A stretch of 31,509 bases of DNA, from the NCBI GenBank assembly GCA_034698045.1, contig JAQGAU010000305.1, positions 1 to 31,509 on the forward strand, given 5' to 3'. The notes beneath the pieces were generated by a model. That model was not told the DNA's origin. It searched no databases and saw nothing but the letters and a program-made list of their open reading frames with translations. Position 1 is the first letter of the stretch; every line of letters starts with the position of its first letter. Made by a program: the position numbers and the translations under genes. The DNA is from Paramacrobiotus richtersi. Taxonomy: Eukaryota > Tardigrada > Eutardigrada > Parachela > Macrobiotidae. This document shows positions 10,561 to 21,170 of the stretch, in pieces.

Positions 10561-12327
10561 TTCCCTCTAATAGGAAAACTGTTAAAGCTTCGAAAAACTA
10601 TAAAACGCTGACGATCTGCTACGGAATAGAACTGCTTCTGGTGCGGTACATGCGACAATATCCAGCAACCTGCATTCGTTTATAAATTACTGCTTTGCGA
10701 TTGCCAGACATCTGTCTTTCATTAACACAAAACCATGGTCTACGTCGTTTCATGCGTGGTAAAGGATAAACAATTGTCCTGTCGATGCACTGTAAGCGGG
10801 ACAATCTTTTCGTTATTGATGATAATGTCATCCCCCTGGAATCGCCAATAATCTTTCAAAATAGGCCAGTAACCCTTTTTTATACCGGCGGTGTCGGCGC
10901 GCATCTTTATGATTTCGCTTTTGTTATCTTAGCTAGGCACAAAACTGATGACCCTCCTACCACATGTGCTGCTTTCATACCGTAAAATCGACTGACCTTG
11001 AATTTCTTCAGTACTGTCATACGCCCAAATGTGATTTTGTTATGTTTCCGTTTTGATGGATAAGGATTCGCCGGAAAATTACTTATTGCTCCACCACAAA
11101 AAAAGAACAAATCTCTTCCACAACAGTAGGAATTTACGATTAGCAGCATCCATACTACCACCAGTATACGTTAGGACTGATTACCCGCCTCTTTGTTCGT
11201 CGAGTAAATTCGTTGTATGATGCATCTATACATATCACCGCACGAGCCGCAGTTTCCGCTCTATAATAAAGACTTAGTACAGATAGTTCATGATGACGGT
11301 GTGGTTAATCATTTTTGATTTGGTCGTGTTTTCTGTCAGAAAGGCGCATCCGTGACAGGAAGCCCTTAGAATGCTGACGGGATGCAACAGCACATTTTAA
11401 ACTGTTCGAGCGTCAAATTCACTCCAGTTACGGTCGATCGATGGTTTGGCTCGGAATTTGCTCAGACAAACCAAGCCAATGGCTTCTATTAATAAAAATC
11501 CCATGCAAAACACAAATCTGCCCTGCAACATCTAAAGTACTACTAGTGTCCTACAATGGATACCAAAACTCAGTCCAGACCTCTCCAAAACATGTTTTCA
11601 ATTCCCAGACCCAATCCAAACCGAAACTCAATTCAACCAATCCAACCGGTCCAATCCAAAATTTTTCTTCTTAATCCAAATCCAGTCCAAAGTTTTTTTA
11701 AAAACTGAAACGCAAGAAAATTTTCTTAAATTAAAAGTAAAAAATTTTCAAATAAGTTGTAACTAAGTGCAATGAGTTATGAAGTTGTCTTGTTACTAAG
11801 GTTTTTTTCCCTGTTTTTTTTCGGCTAATTTGTTATCCTGCAAACTCTTGCAACAATAAAGCAAACCCTTCTAGTTACTGCTACGCCGTTTGTCTGCCTG
11901 CTGTGAAATGCTAGGGTGAACATTGTGTTTTGTGACCAAGCGTGCGTTTTATTTCGCCTGACAAAAACAGAATTTTGGCACTATTTCCTTGAATTTATTT
12001 AATAAATTATCTGTCCATGGGGAAGAAGTTTAGCTTAGAAATACAGTATGGCGTGCTGCAATAGTCGCATCGAAGTTTACAGAGTACTATCACACGACGT
12101 GAGTGCATGAAACCAGAAATTCAAAAAAGCAGGATTTACGTAGGTTATAAGCATAAAGGATGTTTTTGAATTGATGCTACGTCGTACTGTCGCCCAAATG
12201 GTTTTAAAAATTGGACTGTTTTAAAATTTTCGACCAATTGCAAACTGAAAATACAGCGCATTGAGCGCAACAACATAACACTACGTTTGTGTTAATTTTC
12301 GAGCTAAAAATACTTCCCAGGTGAAAC
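10561..12327. other. GPCR intergenic region with repeats
   Basis: No gene is supported on either strand. About 11245-11420 matches 20115-20310, including CTGTCAG...AAGGCGCA...TGACAGGA and GCTGACGGGAT(G/A)CAA. About 11560-11700 is a C/A-rich low-complexity tract of CCAATCCAAA-like words, which creates an open frame (11441-11674) of biased composition that I do not call a gene. Confidence 0.45.
11245..11420 (+). repeat. Left end of the duplicated GPCR-lipocalin block, copy 1
   Basis: Aligned by eye with 20115-20310. Shared landmarks are GCCGCA(A)GTTTCCGC, then a TGTCAG..CTGACAG inverted pair around AAGGCGCA, then GCTGACGGGAT. In both places a related GPCR follows on the plus strand about 0.6-1 kb downstream, so this marks the outer part of a segmental duplication. 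Confidence 0.55.
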
Positions 12328-13310
12328 ATGTACGCTAACTCGTCAAATTCATCGGATAATCTCGTGACTTTGCGCTTTATCCCCGTTAGCGAACTGATCT
12401 TCATGCCCTTCTCGTTACTCTGCAACGGTCTAGTCTTCGTAGCACTCCTATTTAACAGCCACCTCCGAATTTCATTCACCTTTTACCTAGCCAACCTCGT
12501 CCTCACCAACTTTATCTGTATCTTAATCGAAAGCCCCTTGGATATCATCAACGGTCTATACTCTTCCTGGTGGATGGGCACTGCCAGTTGTGACCTTTAC
12601 CAGTACATTTTCAATGTTTTTATCGGTATTATCGTCAACACGCACTTGTTAATAACGCTGAACCGCATCTGGGCGTTAACCTTCCCGCACTCTTACGCCC
12701 ATCAGCATACAGCCAAAACTGCCGTTTGCTGTTGTTTAGTAGTGTGGTTGTGCGTTCATGCTGCATTCTCCCGGGACTGTTTATCAACGCCAGGAACCGA
12801 CTACCATTGGAAACGAGTGGTTGTATGATGAATTATGCAGTAGTGTCTGGATGGAACATTTTTGTGGAGTTTGCGGTGTTTGTTATACCACAGGCATTGA
12901 TCACCGCGGCGTATCCGTATCTGGTATATAAACGGCGGAAGCAGAGACAGGTGCGGCAGAAGCAGCAGCCAGGACAGCGAGCCATGAAGCGGATGAACAA
13001 TACTACTCTACAGGTAGCGATAAAAATGGACGGAAAGAGTGGGAAGAGACAGCGCAAAAATAAACGGGCTTTCGAGATTTTGACAGCCAGCACGATGAGT
13101 GCCACCTTGACCTGGACGCCCGGGACTGTGTACTACGGAATGAGCTGTTTCACGGACGTAAGCCACTTGCCCATGTATTTTCTGGACGTGAAGTTTCTGT
13201 TTTTTGTACAAACGTTAATGGATCCAATTTTGTTTATGTTGGTTTTATCTGGATTAAGAACTGCTGTGTGGCAGACTGTTAGAAAGATGAGGCTGTCGTT
13301 TTTCGTGTAA
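12328..13310 (+). pseudogene. Class A GPCR broken by a single-base deletion
   Basis: The frame from 12328 encodes TM1 to TM4: F-Y-L-A-N-L in TM2 with Asn at 2.50, Cys before TM3, and N-R-I-W-A-L-T-F-P at the DRY position. It loses register at about 12765-12770 and stops at 12826. The next frame picks up at once with I-L-P-G-L-F-I-N-A-R-N and runs through TM5, a Lys/Arg-rich loop 3, T-W-T-P in TM6 and D-P-I-L-F in TM7 to the stop at 13310. The decayed paralogue at 20845 has 7 bases (CTGTATA) where this copy has 6 (ATTCTC) between GCTGC and CCGGGACTG, so one base is missing here. No intron fits. The rest is clean, so this is either a very young pseudogene or a sequencing or assembly error in a functional gene. 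Confidence 0.85.
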
Positions 13311-14088
13311 CAGATCTGTTACAAGAGTTTGTTAATTACGGACAGTAGTGGGCATGGATGATATACCGCGAAAACGAACATCAGCAAGCTAGCAGGTACT
13401 GTCAACAAGAAATGTAGCACATAATAAAAGAATTGCGGTGCTCAGGAAATCAGGACTTTTGATCCATCACTCCACTAACTCGGTTTCCCGTTAAGTATGT
13501 ACATACTGTCTAATACAATAGCCTAAAGAAAACAGTGCCTCCGGACGCCGTCCCAGGCTGCGGTATCTGAGTTATGGATGGCCGATAATGCCGTAACTTT
13601 CCAGTTCTGCATGACACCATCTCCACACGACGCATTCATATTCGATCTGCGGAGGAGGGCTGTTGTACACATCCCCTTGTTGCGCAGGATACAACAAGAA
13701 GCCAACCCACAGCGACTTTTTTCGTGTACGCATGCACAATACTGTGGTATCCAAGGCAGGCACTCCAACGCAGTAAATTATACCTTTTCGCTTTGTTTGA
13801 GGGACGTTTCGTTGTACACGTACGTTCCGGTACGCTGAATGTAACATAGACTAGTCTTATTGAAGCGCTCATTCAACGCTGAAGAAAGTTGCAGACGGTA
13901 TACGTTTGTACGGTACACGAAGCTACGAAAGCATTGTCGCCCAGCATAATTGTTAATCTGTAGTGAATAACATTAGTTTTGTAATGAATCGTGCGCAGTT
14001 ATTGGAGGCTGTTGTAAACTGTACTGACAAATTGCAGTTAATAAAAGTTTTTCATAAAGCAGCGTCCATTAATTGTTCCGCTGTTACA
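13311..14088. other. Spacer between GPCR and lipocalin stub
   Basis: No gene was seen. From about 13765 onward it matches the spacer 3' of the complete lipocalin gene (22675 onward), with TACCTTTTCGCT, GTACGCTGAAT, and GTAATGAATCGTG(C/T)GCAGTT in order. Confidence 0.5.
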
Positions 14089-14192
14089 TTAAGAAGCTTT
14101 TGGCAGAACTGTTTCAATTTTCGGAGACATGGGAGACTGATTGTTGGGCACACTGCAGGGCGGACCGGTCTTGGTGAGATCCCAGTCCAGAG
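13765..14192 (+). repeat. Segmental duplication, spacer plus lipocalin 3' end, copy 1 (copy 2 at 22675-23136)
   Basis: Several hundred bases align in order and orientation with the DNA just 3' of and inside exon 3 of the lipocalin at 23034-24202. The match covers non-coding spacer as well as coding sequence, so it is DNA duplication and not retroposition of an mRNA. It stops abruptly at about 14192. Confidence 0.8.
14089..14192 (-). pseudogene. Lipocalin 3' stub (last 32 codons)
   Basis: The minus strand reads W-D-L-T-K-T-G-P-P-C and on to L-P-K-A-S-stop, matching the C-terminal tail of the lipocalin at 23034-24202. The frame and stop are intact, but nothing upstream remains. The homology ends within a few bases of a GPCR fragment in the same orientation. 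Confidence 0.85.
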
Positions 14193-14203
14193 CATAGCAC
14201 GGC

Positions 14204-14482
14204 AGTCCAGAAGACTGCTATGCTTATAAACACACCGACAGCAGAACGAAATGCCGGCTACTGCTTATCTCGCTGTTCTCTCGGTAATTTCGGCCATTTA
14301 CACCAGTACCACGCTAAATTATTCCTTCAGCATCTCCCGGAATAAAATTCGGTTGGCTAGAACTTAGGGATTTTTCGTCATTCCCAGAAGCCGTCCGTAA
14401 AGAGATCCTTGCATTTTGGCTAATGGTTCCATCGGTTTGATTCCGTGAAACAGGATTGTGGCTTTGGCGAATTTTAAGAAAA
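14204..14482 (-). pseudogene. GPCR fragment (loop 3 to start of TM6)
   Basis: It matches 9608-9870 inside the minus-strand receptor gene. Shared landmarks are GTCCAGAAGACTGCTAT, CAGCAGAACGAAATGCCGGCT, CCTTCAGCATCTCCCGG and CCGTCCGTAAAGAGATC. Indels disrupt the frame, and no TM1-5 or TM7 sequence is present. It is fused to the lipocalin stub; the words AGTCCAG and AGCA occur on both sides of the joint. Confidence 0.85.
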
Positions 14483-15195
14483 ATTTTTTTATGAAAAATT
14501 ATGTAGATTTCATTGGTATATGTAGCGTATTTCTTCGAATAGCACGCTGAAAAATGTTTACTTGTCAGCTGAAATGGTTTTCGTGTTGTGTGTCGGTCGG
14601 TCAGTTACGACTGAAAAATAACAAACTATGGTAGTCGCTAAAGTGCGGTTTTGTCAGTCAAACTGAATCTTCGTGTTCCTTCGCTTCGGTCGTTTACTGT
14701 AGCCATCGGTGACTGCACTTACCTAGTTATGTATATCGGTTTGCATTAGCAGAAAATTTCTTTGCTGTCTATTCTGGAAGCGTTACGTATTTCCGGAGAG
14801 TCTAACAGCAAAACAAGCGGATTTCCGGCATGGCACGCGCAGCAAACATAATTTCAGCTTATTAGATAGACTTTAATTAAGAGACTTTCTGCTTGGAAGT
14901 TAAGTTTGGTCGGCCGACGGCGCAAATATCCTGGAGCTCAGGATGCAAACCGATGCTAAGGCATATTTCTTATGCGGATGACAGCGCTCATTTGCTGGGA
15001 TGTCGAGTTTACTGCTACTCTGGAGGAACCGGTTTAAGCGCTGCTGCAGTGGTTTGTCAATCATCTAAGTACCTTGCTGAATGCGTAGGTGAATCTCTGG
15101 TCTCATTTTATGCAGTTGGCGAACTTTTTATCCCAATGATCCAACAATTAGTAGCACTTCGATTTAGTAAATCTTATACTATTTGACCTTGCGGA
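14483..15195. other. Intergenic, nothing recognised
   Basis: No coding, RNA or transposon feature is supported. An open frame at 14893-15186 has no recognisable motif. Confidence 0.4.
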
Positions 15196-16248
15196 ATGAA
15201 TCTGACCCTGGGCTGCCCATTTGCAGAAGACAATGCCACAATTTGCATTCCGTTGTTTCCGATACCACATAACGCAACAAACGAGGATGACCGTTTTGTG
15301 GCATCTCTTAGCATTACAGCGGTCAGCTTGTTCCTCAACTTCGCTGCGCTTGTCGAGCTAACTGCGCAAAAGAAACTCAGAAGTCCATTCGATGTTTACA
15401 TCATTGTCCTTCTGTTCAGCAACATCATATGCCTGGGAACGCAAGCTACCTTATCATTCCTTACTCAGTCGTTTCGTAACTGGTGGATTGGAAGTCAGGC
15501 CTGCACGGTGCTCATTTACAACCGCTACATTATTAATCCAATCCTCTTGCATATCCATCTCGTTATCGGTTTGAATCGTGGCTGGGCCATGACATTTCCC
15601 ATTTCATACCGAAATCGTCATTCATACAAATTTGCTTGGCTTGCATGTCTAGGTACGGTTCTGTATATTCACGTTTGTCAATTACCGGGACTCATACTCG
15701 ATGCACTCTACTATCGTCCTCCGCTGGCTAAGGGATGCTGGGTCAACACCAAAGAGTTGTTTGCATGGGAAATGTTCACCACATTCTGGGTGTACGCACC
15801 GAAACTCCTCATCCCTTTATCGTATCCCTTCCTGGTGTGGAAATGGCTGCGGACGAGATTTCGCCTAGCTGGTAGACGTGCATCGCTAGTACCAGACGAT
15901 GGCGCCGTCGGGGATTCAGGTTCACGATACCGGGGTAGCGCCATGGCGGCCCCCAGATTAGCAGTTACAAGAGAGCCGAAACGATCCAAACCGTTCATTG
16001 TGCTGACCTCTATGACACTTACTGCACTGGTCTGCTGGATGCCTGGTTTTATATACTATTGTTTAATAAGCTTTAACTATCCCGTCAGCCGACTGGAGAC
16101 CCTTGGCAAAGTTGCTGCTGCAGTAAGTCCATTCCACGCTATGATTGACCCGATCATATTCTCTTTTGGCAGTAACACTTTCTACACCTATTGTAATCGG
16201 ATTTGGAAAGTAATAAGCCATGGCCGCAACGCCATTGCAAGTGGCTAA
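15196..16248 (+). CDS. Class A GPCR, orphan, intronless
   Basis: 350 aa with seven hydrophobic segments at about 35-58, 66-90, 104-126, 145-168, 192-218, 265-291 and 302-326. N-terminal glycosylation sites are N2 (NLT), N13 (NAT) and N26 (NAT). Family features: Asn76 at the TM2 2.50 position instead of Asp, Cys103 and Cys181 for the TM3-loop 2 disulphide, N-R-G-W-A (127-131) in place of DRY, C-W-M-P (280-283) in TM6 and D-P-I-I-F (318-322) in place of NPxxY. Loop 3 is short and basic. It shares N-R-x-W-A-x-T-F-P and L-P-G-L with the receptors at 9433 and 12328, so it is a local paralogue on the plus strand. There is no frame lesion. Coupling and ligand cannot be read from sequence. Confidence 0.92.
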   Translation: MNLTLGCPFAEDNATICIPLFPIPHNATNEDDRFVASLSITAVSLFLNFAALVELTAQKKLRSPFDVYIIVLLFSNIICLGTQATLSFLTQSFRNWWIGSQACTVLIYNRYIINPILLHIHLVIGLNRGWAMTFPISYRNRHSYKFAWLACLGTVLYIHVCQLPGLILDALYYRPPLAKGCWVNTKELFAWEMFTTFWVYAPKLLIPLSYPFLVWKWLRTRFRLAGRRASLVPDDGAVGDSGSRYRGSAMAAPRLAVTREPKRSKPFIVLTSMTLTALVCWMPGFIYYCLISFNYPVSRLETLGKVAAAVSPFHAMIDPIIFSFGSNTFYTYCNRIWKVISHGRNAIASG

Positions 16249-17849
16249 AAAACGTGCTTGCGTTATAGCGCACGTGCAAGCATACCAGATCCGCAATTAA
16301 TAGTGAGCTGGAATGCTGGGTTCGGAACTGAACGACTATTTGATTATTCCAGATGTTTAACAGATCTAAGTAACGTACGCTAACATGCAGCCATGGCAAA
16401 AGTAGTCTTAACTCGTACGTCGTTTCAACCATGTTTCCTGTGCTCCTTGGTGTGGCGCTAGCCTGGCTATCGTTTCCCTATTTATTGCTGATAGTAGTCC
16501 CACTTTCGTTGCATTATTTTACGTACAGACTGAAGACGGACACCAGTTAAGAGTACCCTGAGTTTATCCATTTTGGTGTACCTACGGCTAAGCGATGCAA
16601 CGATGCGCACGTGAGTCAATACTGCTGGAGATCTGCTGGACGGCGAGAAGCGGAAAGACTCTTATAATTTCTTTTTAAATGTGGGTGCTTTATTCATTAC
16701 TCAGAAATGTATTTAGCAACAGATGACAAATCAGACAAAAAGGTGTCCCAGTTGGCACGTGAAGGAACAGTTGCCAAAATCAGCTGGGAATTACAGAACT
16801 CTTGTAATCCTCTTCAGTTCGAATTCATAGTCCAGCTACCAATTCACTATACTCTGCAACTCTGCTGCTAAAATTTAGAAGATTTGTCTCATGGTCTTAC
16901 TCTATTTTCTGTGCTTTCTGGTTACGAAAACAATAAACTTATAACTACCCATTACTGGGAGAAACTGAGTGTGTTATTATTATTGTTTGGCCTAAATTGG
17001 GAGTGCCTATTTTGCCGGCCAACCTTTTTCGTTGCTATGGGATTAAGCGCGACAGTTCATTTCAAACAAAAATTACATCGGTATGGTAATAATATATAGT
17101 CACACTTTGGTGTTGTCTTTCTAGTTCAATTGCAAACATCCAGAACCCAAAGAGAACAAAAACAAGAACTGGTCTTGGTTTACGTGCAAAAATAAGGCAA
17201 TCTCACCGCTCGCTCTTCATCATATTACGGAAACAGATGAATAAAACAAAAGACATTTTTTTGATATTAGCGTTAAGGATGATGATGACAATAGAATAAA
17301 TATGATACGTACCAATATCATACTTACGACAAAAACCCGATAACGGGAAAAGCGAACTAAATTAATCTTGCAACTACTGCTTTATGTGTGTAGAGGAACC
17401 AGTTTTGAGCTTTATACTTCGCACACACTTTTCCTTGGTTACGGTAATACGAAGGTCGCGCACTTCACGCGTTGTAAAGACATGGGGCAGATCAGGGTCA
17501 TGTCCTCGTACCTCGGCATGTAACACCTATTTGATTTCATTAATCTTGGTAGAACTTCCATATGCTGTTCGTTGTTGTTTGTGCAGTAGATGTCAGCAAA
17601 CTGACACTGTTAAAGTTACTATTAGTAACAGTACTAGTAACTGAATCCTGTAGTCGCAAAATCTGCTAATGTCGCAGCCGGGAACGAAATGGTTTAGGCC
17701 GACAGATTCTCGGGACTAAGCTACTCCTGGGACCAATTCGTCCTGGGATGAAATGGGTCAGCCCGACCCGGTCCGGACGAAATTTTTTAGAACCAAGTGT
17801 CGTGACGCGCTGCCATTTACCATAAAAGGGACACACCGTAGCTCGAAAG
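16249..17849. other. Intergenic region upstream of the retroelements
   Basis: Apart from a possible small membrane ORF (16431-16550), nothing is supported. At 17677-17785 there are several words of the form GGGA(A/T)GAAAT or TTCGTCC(T)GGGA, similar to 25727-25760 and about 26080. These may be remnants of a short repeat. Confidence 0.4.
16431..16550 (+). CDS. Possible 39-aa single-span membrane microprotein
   Basis: The ATG has a good context (CAACCATGT). The peptide starts M-F-P-V-L-L-G-V-A-L, is hydrophobic for about 28 residues (to about L-S-L-H), and ends with a short polar basic tail (Y-R-L-K-T-D-T-S). This is the shape of a small single-pass membrane protein or of a first exon. I do not recognise the family. 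No paralogue is present and a chance frame is quite possible. Confidence 0.25.
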   Translation: MFPVLLGVALAWLSFPYLLLIVVPLSLHYFTYRLKTDTS

Positions 17850-18820
17850 ATAGCTCCGAAAGAATGTTCAAGTTAGGCATGTTAGATACCTGCTGGAGAC
17901 AAGCCACGCTTCCAATCTGCAGGGGTGGGACTGGCATCCGTCGGGCCGATGAATTAGCTCTCCCTGCCTTTTCGGCATCGATTCACTCGATTTCCGACTT
18001 GGTGTCAACACTCGTTCTGCACTGCTGGCTGTGGATTGCTCAACCCCACTTGAAACTTGGAAGCAACAAGCGAAGCAGCCTGGACTTCCAGGTTAAGCAC
18101 TGCGAGGAAGACAATGTATATGGGATGTTCCGCTATTCAATGTCTCCCTCTCAGCATTAATGCAAGCGTACCTTCAAGGCAACGAAGTGCACACAGCTCG
18201 ACTTTCGGGAGCTTCGAGGCCGGAATCCGGATTTTGGCTGAATGCAGTACCATATTGGGAATACTGCTCATACTGGGAATTTGCTCGATGACGATACCTT
18301 CAAGTTGGCAGTTGGCCTGCGAATTGGGGCGGAGATCTGTAAACCGCATGACTGTGGAAAATGCAGTGCAGAGGTGATTTGTCTTGGCCATCATGCCCGC
18401 TCCTGTCGACTCGCAGCCGGTAATCATCGTCGACACGGTGGATTAAACAACATCATCTGCCGGGCTCTCGTTTCGGCCAGGATTCCTGCCAAACTGGACC
18501 CAAGGGGGACATCTCATACATCCGAACAACGCCCAGATGGATATACAACTTTAGCTTGGAAGCGCGGCCTTTGGTCAGCATGGATGCGACCCGTGGACAC
18601 TGTGTGCCAATCTCACTTAAGAACGACCGCCACTACACCGGCGTCATCGGTGCAGAACAGGCCGAGAAGAAAAAGCGCGGACTGTGCTCCTATCCGGAAG
18701 GCCGTTTTCTCTTTCAGCCACTTCGCTTCGAAACTCTCAGAGCCTGGGGGATCATCGGCTATATCCTAGGTTAAGGACATCGGTAAACGACTGAAGGAAC
18801 ACACATCTAAGCCACTACCA
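17850..18820 (+). mobile_element. Non-LTR retrotransposon fragment 1, C-terminal part of the RT polyprotein, decayed
   Basis: Conserved pieces occur in order but in different frames. W-R-Q-A-T-L-P-I-C-R-G-G-T-G-I-R (about 17893-17942) is the usual sequence just after the RT domain. A Cys/His cluster (C...C-G-K-C...C-L-G-H-H...C) follows at about 18340-18415. Then come the R-P-D-G motif (about 18532) and the tail with F-E-T-L (about 18730). I count at least two frameshifts (about 18250 and 18570). The same family occurs as the copy at 21183-22504. The RT catalytic motif and 5' end are missing, so it is dead. The 5' boundary is uncertain. Confidence 0.8.
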
Positions 18821-18829
18821 ACCAACAAT

Positions 18830-19645
18830 GACCCTGGTGCTCGCCTAACTCTAATGAATTCTTTGGTATTTCCGGTGCATGACTACTGCAGTTCTGTTAC
18901 CCATCCAGTTCTAAAAACATCCAACGATCAGCTTGAACGCTGCTTGAAACGATTTGTAAAAAGTGTTCGATTGGGTAGTGATGAATCTGATTACTACGCG
19001 AGACTGACAGAATTAAAATGGGATTGCTTGGAAATTCGACGTATTAAAAAAGCGCTTTTATTTCTTTTCAAGTTGAGATTTGGCTTGATACCATTAGGTA
19101 GCCTCTGCGTACTCCCTGTTGTGCCATCAGTTGCTGCGCTTGAGTCTGTTGCAGGTAACACCCGGGCAAGTGAGCGGATACGGCTACATCCGTGTCCTAT
19201 CACTCCTGCGCCGACTACCATATGCGGCATTACCGTCAGAGCTGTTCACGGATCCCACCTGCAACGCCTCACCAGCCTTTGGAATGAACTGGACCTTCCA
19301 TCGGAGGCTTATCGCTCGTTGCGCTCGTTTGGAAACTCGCTGGAGGCAGTGGATTGGCGTAACCTTGCATGGGCTAAAAAACATTTATTTTGGCAGTTTG
19401 GTTGACGTCCATTCTGTTGCTGTCGTTTTTACACCTATTCTAAACTCATTTCATTTTCGTTTTTGTTTTTTTGTTTTGCATTTTCTTGTTCCCACCGTTT
19501 CATTTTGTTCCCTTTTGTTTCATGTTGTGTCTATGACTGCCAGCTCTCCTTCTCTATTTTTGTTAAATTGGTCACGTATGTCCGACGCCTTGATGGGACT
19601 TCGTCCCGTGCCGAGAGACAATAAACTCCGTATTATTATAGTATC
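18830..19645 (+). mobile_element. Non-LTR retrotransposon fragment 2 (CR1/L2/Jockey-like 3' end)
   Basis: An open frame ending at 19405 shows the C-terminal pattern of CR1/Jockey-type ORF2: S-L-V-F-P...D-Y-C-S, then L-E-R-C-L-K-R-F-V, a Y-Y-A-R-L-T-E-L block, an R-R-I-K-K-A-L-L-F-L block, and finally L-T-S-L-W-N-E-L near the end. The 3' UTR has a GGGAC-TTC-GTCCC stem-loop (19595-19607), AATAAA (19620-19625) and a TATTATTATA tail (about 19632), a layout typical of the 3' ends of these LINEs. It is 5'-truncated, with no catalytic domain. It abuts fragment 1 in the same orientation, with the joint somewhere in 18815-18850. Confidence 0.8.
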
Positions 19646-19780
19646 ATTCTCGATTAGCAGTGATTGGTTGATTAAAATACCCCCAGTTAGACAAGAAAAA
19701 ATTGGTTGATAGTCCCGACTCACATTTTATATTTGATTGCTAGTCCTAGGTTCGGAGGAAAAGCAGTTGTGGTCGTTGCA

Positions 19781-19839
19781 GTTAACACAGAAGCATACGA
19801 GGGGTCTGTCAGAGACCCCTCGTAGGCTTTTATGTTAAC
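19781..19839. repeat. 27-bp inverted repeat with 5-nt loop
   Basis: The arms are 19781-19807 and 19813-19839, starting and ending with GTTAAC. There are three mismatches, all in the outer half; the inner 12 bp (TACGAGGGGTCT / AGACCCCTCGTA) pair perfectly. Weaker pairing continues outward for about 20 nt. It could be a small foldback element or a miRNA-like hairpin. Nothing in the sequence decides between them. Confidence 0.85.
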
Positions 19840-20114
19840 CGAAAACAACAACAGCTCCTGCCTGCCTTTGCTACGGTAAACGCAATTCATTTGAAGTTAA
19901 AACTTTTAGCAAAACACAGAGGAAAAATAGCAAAACAATTGTGATTCGGAAGCGTGAATCTGTAATAATCAGGGTAGTATGACTAGTATCCTGTTCAATC
20001 ACAAGGCATCCATATTCTGTCGCCTTGCATCGCACGTGGTTTACCTGGTATGCTCTGCCGGAAGCCGCATCTCAATTTGCAATATAATACAACCGCTCAT
20101 CAACTTTCACGCCT

Positions 20115-20310
20115 CCGGCCGCAAGTTGCCCGCAAAACATCTGGTGTGGATTCTCGGTATCCGACGGCTTAATAGTTTGCGATAACGGTCGAAGTGATCG
20201 TTTTTCATTTGATCTGCTCTTACTTCCTGTCAGCAAGGCGCAGCGCTGACAGGAAACCATCTGAAGGCTGACGGGATACAAAAGCACGCTGTAAATTAGC
20301 AACAGGCGAA
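20115..20310 (+). repeat. Left end of the duplicated GPCR-lipocalin block, copy 2
   Basis: Counterpart of 11245-11420. Here the inverted pair CCTGTCAGC / GCTGACAGG (about 20227-20254) around AAGGCGCA is perfect, so it can form a 9-bp stem. Confidence 0.55.
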
Positions 20311-21170
20311 AACAGAGCATCTGGTCACCATTTATCAGGCAACAATGCAGGTGGGTTATCAATGGTCACCTTCGACTAACCAGATACGAGCCAACTGCTA
20401 GTAATAAGGTTCAAAGAAATGAACATTAGTAATTTTTTTCAGCTAAAACGGAATCTCTGTCAGACTTCACAGAACAGTAGACCTACGTTTTCTACATCGT
20501 AATGGCTGACTGCTTCCTGTTGATGTAATACACTGTAATTATTTGTACAATGTACAATGTAATTGCTGTAATTATTGTGGGGTCGCCGTGCATATGTTGG
20601 GTTAATCAAGAAGGAAGTGACTGTCGGACAGCCATTGAATTCTTTAGGGATTATCTGTCTGGATTCGGTGCGCCACAATTCACAGTGTTTTCCATGTTTT
20701 TAGGCGACAGTACTAAAATCAAAAATATCCATTATACGAAATATGTTAACGACGCAGGTCCTGCTCTTTTCTGGCATTGCAGCTGGAATCTGGCTTCAAT
20801 CGAGTCGTGTGATACTAAACTGCGATGCGACTCTTGCAATGCGGGAAAGCCCCCTGGACATCGCCAACGGTCTCTACTCTTCCTGATGGATGGGTGCCGC
20901 CATTTGTGACCTTTCCCAGTACATTTCCAATGTCGTCATCGGTATTATCGTTAACACTTAGGTATTTACTAGTAACAATGAACCACTTCTGGGCTTTGTC
21001 ATTCCCGCACTTTTACGCTCATCGGCATACAGTCAAAACCGCCGTTTGTTGTTGTTTAGCAGTTTTGTTGTACGTTCATGCTGCCTGTATACCGGGACTG
21101 TTTATCAACGCGAGAAACCGGGCTGCCGTTGGAAAGAAGTGGTACGTTGTACGCTGAATTACGAAGTGCT

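Larger units (their letters stand above)
19646..20844. other. Intergenic region with a hairpin and a duplicated segment
   Basis: It holds the inverted repeat at 19781-19839 and the 20115-20310 copy of the 11245-11420 repeat. No coding gene is supported. Open frames at 19979-20185 (plus) and 20072-20362 (minus) lack recognisable features. Confidence 0.4.

Noticed and set aside
11441..11674. 77-codon frame rich in Asn, Pro, Lys and Thr
   Set aside because: It arises from a CCAATCCAAA-like low-complexity tract.
12755..12775. An intron joining the two frames of the GPCR at 12328-13310
   Set aside because: The frames overlap with continuous homology on both sides and differ by one base from the paralogue. 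No GT-AG pair fits.
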